Shown: positions 7,131 to 13,747 of the stretch, piece by piece
Layout: every line of letters begins with the position of its first letter
Numbering within the stretch: the stretch's first letter is position 1
NCBI GenBank assembly: GCA_044370935.1
Contig: JBILUQ010000079.1
Span: 1-14,254 of the forward strand
Reading direction: 5' to 3'
DNA length: 14,254 nt
Source: Chth-196 sp044370935
GTDB lineage: Bacteria; Verrucomicrobiota; Verrucomicrobiia; Chthoniobacterales; Chthoniobacteraceae
Program-made: the position numbers and the translations under genes
The notes under the pieces: generated by a model
The model's input: only the letters and a program-made list of their open reading frames with translations
Told to the model about the DNA's origin: nothing
Databases searched by the model: none

Positions 7131-8129
7131 ATGAGCCGGAATTTGCATGTAGCCATTGTGGGCGCCACGGGCGCGGTTGGAATCGAGATGATGAGAGTGC
7201 TGGAAAAGCGGAATTTTCCCGTAGGAAAACTCACGCTGCTGGCCTCAGGGCGCTCCGCCGGAAAACGTATACCATTCAAGGGCGAAGACGTTGTCGTGCA
7301 GGAACTCAAGGAGGACTCATTTCGCGGGGTCGATGTGGCGCTCTTCAGCGCAGGCGGCGGAATTTCCAAGCAGTTCGCCCCGGGGGCGGTCCAGGCCGGG
7401 GCCGTGGTGGTTGATAACTCGAGTGCGTTCCGTATGGACGAGCACGTTCCGTTGGTGGTTCCGGAGGTGAATGCCGGGGACATCGCCAAGAGCCGAGGCA
7501 TCATTGCAAACCCCAACTGCACAACCGCAATCACCCTCATGGCCCTGTGGCCTTTGCACCAGGCTTTCGGTGTGAAGCGCCTTTTCGCCGCAAGCTACCA
7601 GGCGGTTTCGGGCACGGGCGCCCAGGCAATCGAGGAGCTGCGCCAGCAGGTGGATGCTATCGCGAAAGGCGCCGCCATCGAGCGTAAGGTGTATCCGCAT
7701 CAAATTGCGTTCAACGTGCTTCCGCACGTGGATAGTTTCCTGGATTCCGGCTATACTCGGGAGGAGATGAAGATGCAGAATGAGGGGAGGCGGATCATGC
7801 ACCATGATAAATTCTTGGCCTCGGTGACCTGCGTGCGGGTGCCTGTGTACCGCGCGCATTCCGTGGCTGTAAACGCTGAGTTTGAACGGCCTGTTTCACT
7901 TGAGCGCGCAAGGGAAGTGCTCTCGAGCGCGCCCGGGCTTAAGCTGGTGGATGACCCTTCCAAGAACGTCTACCCGATGCCTTTGGATTGCGCCGGTGAG
8001 GATGACTGCCGCGTGGGGCGGTTGCGGCTGGATTGCGCCCTCGAGAACGGGCTGGCGTTCTGGGTGGCAGGGGACCAGTTGCTAAAAGGGGCGGCGCTGA
8101 ACGCGGTGCAGATCGCCGAGCGGATTTAG
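7131..8129 (+). CDS. asd: Aspartate-semialdehyde dehydrogenase
   Basis: It catalyses NADPH-dependent reductive dephosphorylation of L-aspartyl-4-phosphate to aspartate semialdehyde, the branch point to diaminopimelate/lysine, methionine and threonine; cytoplasmic. The 332 residues are close to the short Gram-positive-like and archaeal-like class. Visible features are the NADP-binding GATGAVG (11-17), SAGGGIS (73-79), VDNSSAFRM (94-102), the catalytic cysteine in NPNCTT (C130), the YQAVSGTGA block (156-164), VYRAHSVAVN with the catalytic-base histidine H243, and the C-terminal WVAGDQLLKGAALNA (311-325). ATG 7131 gives the normal family N-terminus with the Rossmann fold starting at residue 5. 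No Shine-Dalgarno site precedes it. It is divergent from the L,D-transpeptidase gene; both products feed peptidoglycan (diaminopimelate synthesis and cross-linking), though a functional link is inference. I see no terminator after its stop. Confidence 0.97.
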   Translation: MSRNLHVAIVGATGAVGIEMMRVLEKRNFPVGKLTLLASGRSAGKRIPFKGEDVVVQELKEDSFRGVDVALFSAGGGISKQFAPGAVQAGAVVVDNSSAFRMDEHVPLVVPEVNAGDIAKSRGIIANPNCTTAITLMALWPLHQAFGVKRLFAASYQAVSGTGAQAIEELRQQVDAIAKGAAIERKVYPHQIAFNVLPHVDSFLDSGYTREEMKMQNEGRRIMHHDKFLASVTCVRVPVYRAHSVAVNAEFERPVSLERAREVLSSAPGLKLVDDPSKNVYPMPLDCAGEDDCRVGRLRLDCALENGLAFWVAGDQLLKGAALNAVQIAERI

Positions 8130-8186
8130 AGCGGACGCGGCGAGAGGGCGGCGAGAAAAGAAGCACTTCCAAGCCGAATCGCTACT

Positions 8187-8205
8187 GAAACTGAGACTCA
8201 GTCGC
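8187..8205 (+). promoter_or_regulatory. Fur-box-like operator, site 1
   Basis: GAAACT-GAGACT-c-AGTCGC has the exact 19-base, 6-6-1-6 arrangement of the classical Fur box (GATAAT-GATAAT-c-ATTATC): two direct hexamers and one inverted hexamer around a single base. It differs from site 2 at only three positions over the 21 bases that include one flanking base on each side. It lies 44 bases upstream of the TonB-dependent receptor start. Binding of Fur or a Fur-family regulator is inferred from this layout and from the gene controlled. Confidence 0.65.
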
Positions 8206-8216
8206 AGGTTTGTATT

Positions 8217-8235
8217 GCAACTGAGACTCAGTCTC
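8217..8235 (+). promoter_or_regulatory. Fur-box-like operator, site 2
   Basis: GCAACT-GAGACT-c-AGTCTC, the second copy, starts exactly 30 bases after site 1 (about three helical turns, same face of the DNA). Its core TGAGACT-c-AGTCTCG is a 7-1-7 palindrome with one mismatch. It ends 14 bases before the receptor ATG, so a bound repressor would block transcription start. The overlapping promoter itself is unclear; TTGCAA at 8215-8220 is a possible -35. Confidence 0.68.
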
Positions 8236-8249
8236 GATAGTCAGGCGGC

Positions 8250-10448
8250 ATGTTCATTCGACTCCTCTTCCAAAAGTGGATCCGGTCCTCTGGCGCGCTC
8301 TTCATCGTTACTCTCGCTAGCATGGGTAGTTCGGCGGATCTTATCGCTCAAAGTGCGGCGCTCGGGGATCCAGCTAGGCTGACCCTTGATACCGTGACCG
8401 TTGAGGCAGAGGGTGAATCGACGGTCCAGGAGCCATTCCTTCCCGCAGTCGTCGGGACGAATATTTATTTGGGAAAAAAGACGTCTGTCATCGACTTGGA
8501 TTCGCTCCCGAAGATTACAAACAACAACTACCGGCAGGCACTTGCCAAAACGCCCGGGCTGTATTTGAGCGAGGAGAGCACGCCCCTCGTGAGCATCGGT
8601 TACAGGGGGTTGAATCCGGAACGTGTGCAGTTCACGCAAGTTTTGCGCGATGGTATTCCGATTCACGCAGATCAGTTTGGGTATCCTGAAGCCTATTTCA
8701 CGCCGCCCCTCGACACGATTGACCGCATCGAATTTTTACGGGGTGGAGCTTCGCTGCTTTACGGCCCTCAGCCTGGGGGCGCCCTCAACTATGTCACGCA
8801 TCGGCCGCAAACTTCCAAGCCGTTCGGATTTGGTTCAATCCAGACTTTTGGCAGCAACCAGTATTATTCGACATTCAACTACATTGACGGCACCAGCGGT
8901 CGTTTGGGCTATTATGGCTACTACAACCATCGGCAGTCCGAGGGTTTTAGGAACAGCAATAGCGATTTCCGTTTGGACGCCGGGTTGGTGAAGCTGGTGC
9001 TCGACGCCCAGACTGACAGCCGGTGGATTTTGAGCATTGACGCTTACCGTGAGTCGCATGGAGAACCCGGAGGGCTCACGCTCCAAAAAATGCGCACTAA
9101 TCCGCGCGAAACAACGAGGCCCTTTGATCGGTTTGAATTGGAGCGCTACTCCGCATCGTTGCAGTGGGAGCGGGACTTCTCCGATGACACAAAGATGGTC
9201 ACCTCGTTTTGGGCTTCCTCCTATGGGCGCTGGTCGGCCAGGCAAAACGGCGGGGGCTTCGGCACTCTGCCATCGGGCGCGGACAGTGCGAGCAATCAAC
9301 TTCAGGACCAGAAGTTTTTCACGTTCGGGTTGGAGCAGCGCTGGATCCACAACTATGCGCTGGCAGGGGGCGAGCACGCGCTCAGCGCGGGAGTCCAACT
9401 TTACAGATCCGTATCTCCGCGCAAGGATTCGGTCGGCGCCACTCCGAACGCGACCGGCGGAGTTTTGGCGAGGGATACGGACAGAACGATCACCTACCTT
9501 CCGGTGTTTGTGGAAAACAAGTTTTCGTGGGGTGCATTTTCAATCACGCCTGGAGTGCGTTTTGAAAACGCGAAGCAATCCGTCAGCGAGAAGGTGAACA
9601 CGGCGAAAACAGGCGCAGGCACTCCTCTTGGTGGATCCGCTGAGCGGATCTTCGTGCCCTTATTCGGTCTGGGCACAGCTTACGAAATCGCGCCGAAGGT
9701 GGAGTTATATGCGAATGTATCACAGTCTTATCGCCCGAAGATCTTCACGCAGGCTGTTCCCACAGGCGCGATGCAAACCGTCCCATCGGATCTTTCTGAG
9801 GCGAATGCGTGGCAGTACGAGGTCGGATTCAAGGGGCGGCCGCAGCCCTGGGCTTTTTGGGATACGAGCGTCTTTGTTCTGGATTTTGACAATCAGATTG
9901 GGACCGTTAATAACGTTGTTAAAAATACGGGTCGTGCCCAGCACTTTGGACTCGAGTTGTCGGGTGAGATCGATCTGCTCGCGCTGTTGGAGCGCGGCCA
10001 GCGGCCACCCTTGGCTTCGGGTGCAAAGAAAGACGCCGTCAGTCTTTCCCACAAGCTGGGATCGCTGAGCCTTTATGGCAACGCCACTCTTCTGGATGCG
10101 CAATACGTGTCGGGACCGCAGCAGGGAAAGACCCCCGCTTACGCCGCAAAGTATATGGTTCGCACGGGCTTGGTTTACCGTTCAAGCGAAGAGCGTTTGC
10201 GTGTTGCTTTGACGAGCTCGTTCATTGGGAGTTCCTTCGGTGATGACGGCAACTCTCCAAATTTCAGGGTGCCGTCCTACGCCGTGTGGGATCTCACTGG
10301 CGAGGCCAAGATCTACCGGGACAACCTCTCGGTGACCTGGGGCGTAAATAACCTTTTTAATAAAAACTATTTCTCCCGAGTCACAGCCACGGGAATCGAT
10401 CCCGCTCAGGAGCGCAACTTCTACGGCGGAATCGCTCTCAAGTTTTAA
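8250..10448 (+). CDS. TonB-dependent outer-membrane receptor, FecA-like (ferric-citrate/siderophore type)
   Basis: A 732-residue outer-membrane receptor that would import a scarce ligand using TonB/ExbBD energy. An N-terminal signal peptide (hydrophobic ALFIVTLASMG, cleavage near IAQSA) is followed by a TonB-box-like DTVTVEA (47-53). The plug domain spans about 85-187 and includes YRQALAKTPGLYLSEEST (94-111), SIGYRGLNPERVQFTQV (115-131), RIEFLRGGASLLYGPQPGG (159-177) and ALNYVTHRP (178-186). The rest is a 22-strand-type barrel rich in alternating aromatic residues, ending in phenylalanine (YGGIALKF). The plug wording resembles FecA-class iron transporters, and the two Fur-type boxes in front support iron uptake; the exact ligand is not readable. 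No FecI/FecR-type regulators or ABC transporter genes are adjacent. Only a weak AGGCGG precedes the ATG. I see no good terminator after it. Confidence 0.95.
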   Translation: MFIRLLFQKWIRSSGALFIVTLASMGSSADLIAQSAALGDPARLTLDTVTVEAEGESTVQEPFLPAVVGTNIYLGKKTSVIDLDSLPKITNNNYRQALAKTPGLYLSEESTPLVSIGYRGLNPERVQFTQVLRDGIPIHADQFGYPEAYFTPPLDTIDRIEFLRGGASLLYGPQPGGALNYVTHRPQTSKPFGFGSIQTFGSNQYYSTFNYIDGTSGRLGYYGYYNHRQSEGFRNSNSDFRLDAGLVKLVLDAQTDSRWILSIDAYRESHGEPGGLTLQKMRTNPRETTRPFDRFELERYSASLQWERDFSDDTKMVTSFWASSYGRWSARQNGGGFGTLPSGADSASNQLQDQKFFTFGLEQRWIHNYALAGGEHALSAGVQLYRSVSPRKDSVGATPNATGGVLARDTDRTITYLPVFVENKFSWGAFSITPGVRFENAKQSVSEKVNTAKTGAGTPLGGSAERIFVPLFGLGTAYEIAPKVELYANVSQSYRPKIFTQAVPTGAMQTVPSDLSEANAWQYEVGFKGRPQPWAFWDTSVFVLDFDNQIGTVNNVVKNTGRAQHFGLELSGEIDLLALLERGQRPPLASGAKKDAVSLSHKLGSLSLYGNATLLDAQYVSGPQQGKTPAYAAKYMVRTGLVYRSSEERLRVALTSSFIGSSFGDDGNSPNFRVPSYAVWDLTGEAKIYRDNLSVTWGVNNLFNKNYFSRVTATGIDPAQERNFYGGIALKF

Positions 10449-10565
10449 GCGGTTCTGGGACTTTGATTGCTTCGTGGAACCCTACTTCAGCTGGGCTGTT
10501 GTGATATTCCTCAAAGTGTCTCCTGCAGTTTGAGCCGCGGGTAAGGAAAATCGGGCTGGGGGGAC

Positions 10566-10604
10566 TGCCATCGAGAGGGGGATTTCGAAACGGATCAGAT
10601 GGCA
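10566..10604 (+). repeat. Inverted repeat TGCCATC/GATGGCA with 25-base loop
   Basis: TGCCATC (10566-10572) pairs perfectly with GATGGCA (10598-10604). The loop contains the palindrome TTTCGAAA and a G5 tract. It may be part of a structured mRNA leader for the ceramidase-like gene or a protein-binding site. Confidence 0.45.
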
Positions 10605-10619
10605 CAAATCCTGCAGCGC

Positions 10620-10638
10620 AGGGGGTTCCATCCCCCCT
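10620..10638 (+). repeat. AGGGGG/CCCCCT hairpin next to the ceramidase-like start codon
   Basis: AGGGGG (10620-10625) can pair with CCCCCT (10633-10638) around a 7-base loop, ending 7 bases before GTG 10646, where a Shine-Dalgarno site would normally be. The same G tract could instead pair with ACCCCC at 10652-10657, just inside the coding sequence, enclosing the start codon. Confidence 0.5.
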
Positions 10639-10645
10639 AAAACTT

Positions 10646-11986
10646 GTGAATACCCCCTTCTCGTTTGCCCTTTGCGGTCTTCTTTTTTGTCTTTCGCTCG
10701 ATTCGTTAGCAGCTCCTGAGGGCGCGACACCTCTGTCGCCGCCAAAGCCGCCCAAGTCGGTTGCACCGCAAGTGCCGGCAACCTGGCGGGTCGGAGTCGC
10801 GCAGGCTGATATTACCCCGAAGGATTTACTTTGGATGGCTGGATACGCCGGACGCAAAAAACCTGCGGAGGGCAGGGTTCAGAATCTGTTTGCGAAAGCG
10901 CTCGCAATTGAGGACGAAGCTTCCAGCACCGTCGTTTTTGTTACGCTTGATCTGATAGGCGTCCCGCAGTCGATACGGCGAACAATTGCGGAGCGGTTGG
11001 AGCGTGAACTCATGATTCCGGGCGCGAACCTCGTGATGAATGCCTCGCACACTCACAGCGGCCCATCGCTGCGCACCGTTCCTCCTGCTCAGCCCAAAGA
11101 TGAAGTTGCCGAGAACATAGGAGCGCTGCAGAGTTTTGAGTACACACAGAAACTTGAGCAGGACATTTTCGCCGTGATTGCGCAGGCGCTCGTGAGGAAG
11201 GAGGCGGCGAGACTGACTTGGAACAAGGCTCGCTGTGGATTCGCCATGAATCGCAGACGTGACTACTCACTGCCCGCAGGTCACCCAAATGCCAATCTCG
11301 CCCCGAATCCGGACGGCCCAGTGGATCACGAGGTTCCGGCCCTTCGTATTGAGGCGCCTGATGGGTCGCTCAAGGCTGTTCTTTTCGGATATGCCTGCCA
11401 CAACACCTGCCTAGGATTTTATAACTTTTGCGGGGATTACGCCGGGTACGCCCAGGAATATCTCCAGCAACATCGGCCCGGGTTCGTCGCCATGTTCTTG
11501 ATGGGATGCGGGGCGGATCAGAACCCGTATCCGCGCCGCTCGGATGTGGTTCCTGGGATCACCGATTTGGAGCTCGCGCAGCAGCATGGGCGTTCGCTAT
11601 CGAACGCTGTGGAAATGGCGCTGACTGTCAATCCGCGGCCCGTTTCTGGGCCGGTCCGCGCCGCCTACGAGGAAATCAAGCTCGACTACGCGAAGTCGGG
11701 CAGGGAGCCGCATGATTATCCCGTTCAGGTCATCAAGTTCGGAAAAGATCTCACCCTGATCGCTCTCGGAAGCGAGGTGGTGGTGGATTATTCGCTTCGC
11801 TTCAAACGCGAATTTGCCGGCGTGGCTGGCGTCTGGGTGGCCGGTTACTCGAACGACTACACCGGATATGTGCCAAGCCTCCGTGTGCTCAAAGAGGGCG
11901 GATATGAAGCTGCGGCAGGATGGGCGGAGAGCGTGGAGGATCGCATCGCGGACAAGGTTCATGAGCTTTACAGGAAGTTGAATTAA
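10646..11986 (+). CDS. Secreted neutral/alkaline ceramidase-like hydrolase (short PF04734 form)
   Basis: 446 residues with a signal peptide (FALCGLLFCLSLDSLAA, cleavage near residue 23) and a proline-rich linker, then the neutral ceramidase N-terminal domain from about residue 46. Family marks are WRVGVAQADITP (47-58), NLFAKALAIED (80-90), the zinc-ligand motif NASHTHSGPS (132-141; H135, H137), a second conserved histidine in GYACHNTCLG (H252), GDYAGYAQEYL (263-273) and MGCGADQNPYPR (286-297). True ceramidases (about 650-700 residues) release fatty acid from ceramide. Short homologues like this are common in Planctomycetes/Verrucomicrobia catabolic loci, and their substrates are unknown; the lack of a normal C-terminal domain makes ceramide only one possibility. 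It starts with GTG, since the first in-frame ATG lies past the domain start. It probably leads an operon with the next gene, 36 bases downstream. Confidence 0.88.
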   Translation: MNTPFSFALCGLLFCLSLDSLAAPEGATPLSPPKPPKSVAPQVPATWRVGVAQADITPKDLLWMAGYAGRKKPAEGRVQNLFAKALAIEDEASSTVVFVTLDLIGVPQSIRRTIAERLERELMIPGANLVMNASHTHSGPSLRTVPPAQPKDEVAENIGALQSFEYTQKLEQDIFAVIAQALVRKEAARLTWNKARCGFAMNRRRDYSLPAGHPNANLAPNPDGPVDHEVPALRIEAPDGSLKAVLFGYACHNTCLGFYNFCGDYAGYAQEYLQQHRPGFVAMFLMGCGADQNPYPRRSDVVPGITDLELAQQHGRSLSNAVEMALTVNPRPVSGPVRAAYEEIKLDYAKSGREPHDYPVQVIKFGKDLTLIALGSEVVVDYSLRFKREFAGVAGVWVAGYSNDYTGYVPSLRVLKEGGYEAAAGWAESVEDRIADKVHELYRKLN

Positions 11987-12022
11987 AAAACGCGGCTACT
12001 TTTAGACTTCCCTCGCGCACTT

Positions 12023-13663
12023 ATGAAATCACGGTTCCTCTGTTTGGCCTTAGTTTTGCAGGTGGTTTTTTGCACTTCGATTCGGGCGGATGAAACCTTG
12101 AAGATGACCTTGCAGTCTCGATCCCCGAGCGGCGCAAAACGCATCGCGCAGGAATCCTGGTCCGCTTCTCAAACTGCATTGATCGTTTGTGACATGTGGG
12201 ACTCGCATTCGAGTAAGAATGCTGTCGTTCGTGAACGCGAGTTCGCCCCGCGATTGAACGAGGTGTTGAAAAGGGCGCGGGAAGCCGGGGTTTTGATCAT
12301 TCACGCCCCTAGTTCTTGCATGGCTACCTACGATGGAACCCCCGCCAGAGAGCGCGCAAAAAACGCGGTCGCTTCCCCACGGATTCCCGAGGGCATCGCA
12401 TCTTGGTGCAAACAGATTCCTGCGGAGGAGGCCGCTGTCTATCCGATCGACCAGGAGGATGGCGGCTCTGACGACGACTCAACGGAGCACGCGCAGTGGG
12501 TTCAAAAGCTCGAGGGAGAGGGGCGCAATCCAAAAGCACCTTGGAAATCTCAGATTGATGTTCTGGAGGTTGATCAGGCCCGCGACGCGATTAGTGATTC
12601 AGGGGTTGAGATCTGGAATCTGCTGGAATCACGCGGAATTCAAAATGTGGTGCTGGCTGGGGTGCATGCAAACATGTGTGTGGCGGGGCGCCCTTTTGGA
12701 CTGCGTCAGATGTCGAAAAACGGAAGGCACGTGGTGCTGATGCGTGATCTCACGGATACGATGTACAATCCCAAGAGTTGGCCTTTTGTGAGCCACTTTC
12801 GCGGCACCGAGTTATTCATCGAGCACGTAGAGAAGCGTATCTGTCCGACGATTTCATCTGAGCAGTTAATCGGGGGGAGGCCGTTTACATTCAGTGCGGC
12901 TACTGCTGGAAAACCGCGGGTGCAGGTGCTCTTGCTCGGAGACAGTACGACGGAGGCCTCCATTCCAAAGATCCTGGCTCCTGAGGAGCCACAGCTTGAG
13001 GACGCGCTCCGCATCCTATTGGCGGCTGATGGCGACCTTCCCGCAACCGACATCTACAATCTCGGGTTGAGCGGCGAATACATCCGGAGGCTTCTTGATT
13101 CCGGACGGTACGATCGCGATGTCGCGACGAAGCCCTCTGCCGACTTTATCTTCATCCGATACGGGATCAATGACCGCTCAAAGCGGGAGGGGTTCACCGA
13201 TAATTTTCCGAAGGATTTCCACGAACTCATTCGCAGGCTTCGGAAGGACCATCCGAAAGCCGTTATAATCCCGATGTCGGTGATTCCTTACCAGCCAGAC
13301 AGTGATAATTCCTCGGTGAATGCAATGGTGAAGCAGGTTGCGGACGACGAAGGGTTGCCGTTTTTTGACATTCATCCGCGTTATTCCGAGGAGCTCAAGA
13401 AAGGGCCAAACATGCTGAATTATCGACGGATCGCGCTTTCGAAGATTCCCGAGAATCTCCGTTCAATGGTTAAGCCTTATATAAGAGTACTGGGGACCGA
13501 GCCTCACGTTCTTGTGTTGGACAATCGTTTGGATGCGCACCTTGGTCACGTGCCGGGCTGGTATTCCGACCGGCACCCGAACCTCGCCGGTTACCAGGTT
13601 ATTGCGAGTGAGACGGCAAAGTTTCTGGCGCCGCTCATTCGCGGAAGATTGCCCCAGAATTAA
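12023..13663 (+). CDS. Exported isochorismatase-like cysteine hydrolase fused to SGNH/GDSL hydrolase
   Basis: 546 residues with a signal peptide (MKSRFLCLALVLQVVFC..., cleavage near residue 22). Domain 1 (about 48-280) is isochorismatase-like: ALIVCDMWDSH carries the probable catalytic Asp57, and VVLAGVHANMCVAGRPFGL (209-227) carries the nucleophile Cys219. A PVC-type extension, YNPKSWPFVSHFRGTELF (248-265), follows. Domain 2 (about 299-540) is SGNH: GDST with Ser308 (block I), NLGLSG (346-351, block II), YGIND (380-384, block III) and SDRHPNLAGY with His518 (block V). Domain 1 would hydrolyse an amide or ether bond and domain 2 an ester; the substrate is unknown. In block V the aspartate is two rather than three residues before the histidine (S-D-R-H). 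It lies 36 bases after the ceramidase-like gene and 84 before the oxidoreductase gene. ATG 12023 gives the signal peptide; no strong ribosome binding site is seen. Confidence 0.9.
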   Translation: MKSRFLCLALVLQVVFCTSIRADETLKMTLQSRSPSGAKRIAQESWSASQTALIVCDMWDSHSSKNAVVREREFAPRLNEVLKRAREAGVLIIHAPSSCMATYDGTPARERAKNAVASPRIPEGIASWCKQIPAEEAAVYPIDQEDGGSDDDSTEHAQWVQKLEGEGRNPKAPWKSQIDVLEVDQARDAISDSGVEIWNLLESRGIQNVVLAGVHANMCVAGRPFGLRQMSKNGRHVVLMRDLTDTMYNPKSWPFVSHFRGTELFIEHVEKRICPTISSEQLIGGRPFTFSAATAGKPRVQVLLLGDSTTEASIPKILAPEEPQLEDALRILLAADGDLPATDIYNLGLSGEYIRRLLDSGRYDRDVATKPSADFIFIRYGINDRSKREGFTDNFPKDFHELIRRLRKDHPKAVIIPMSVIPYQPDSDNSSVNAMVKQVADDEGLPFFDIHPRYSEELKKGPNMLNYRRIALSKIPENLRSMVKPYIRVLGTEPHVLVLDNRLDAHLGHVPGWYSDRHPNLAGYQVIASETAKFLAPLIRGRLPQN

Positions 13664-13747
13664 GGGACTAAAGGATTTTAAAAGCGCAGGCGAGCCTACA
13701 TCGGTATCGGCGTTGACACTCGGCGGCTTTGACCCAACCCTTCAAAC

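Larger units (their letters stand above)
10449..10645 (+). other. Intergenic leader between receptor and ceramidase-like gene
   Basis: 197 bases without a convincing gene. They contain G tracts (10558-10563, 10577-10581, 10621-10625), a 7-base inverted repeat at 10566-10604, and a GC-only hairpin next to the following start. No clear -35/-10 pair, Shine-Dalgarno site or known riboswitch core was recognised. The opposite strand is open here, but that frame runs into the ceramidase-like gene and looks like a shadow. Confidence 0.6.

Noticed and set aside
10520..10604. Possible cobalamin riboswitch, suggested by GGGACTGCC downstream of a TonB receptor
   Set aside because: The conserved core segments, including the GCCACTG-type motif, are absent, and a riboswitch would be expected before the receptor, not after it.
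10539..10625. Possible G-quadruplex in the ceramidase-like leader
   Set aside because: There are five G runs of three or more, but the gaps between the later runs are too long for a canonical four-tract structure.
10438..10857. Open frame on the minus strand covering the gap before the ceramidase-like gene
   Set aside because: It overlaps the signal peptide and domain start of a well-supported plus-strand gene, and its translation has no recognisable features.
13713..13741. Perfect TTGACA (-35) before the FAD oxidoreductase gene
   Set aside because: Seventeen bases later the sequence is AACCCT, which does not resemble a -10 element, and no better spacing helps; not called as a promoter.
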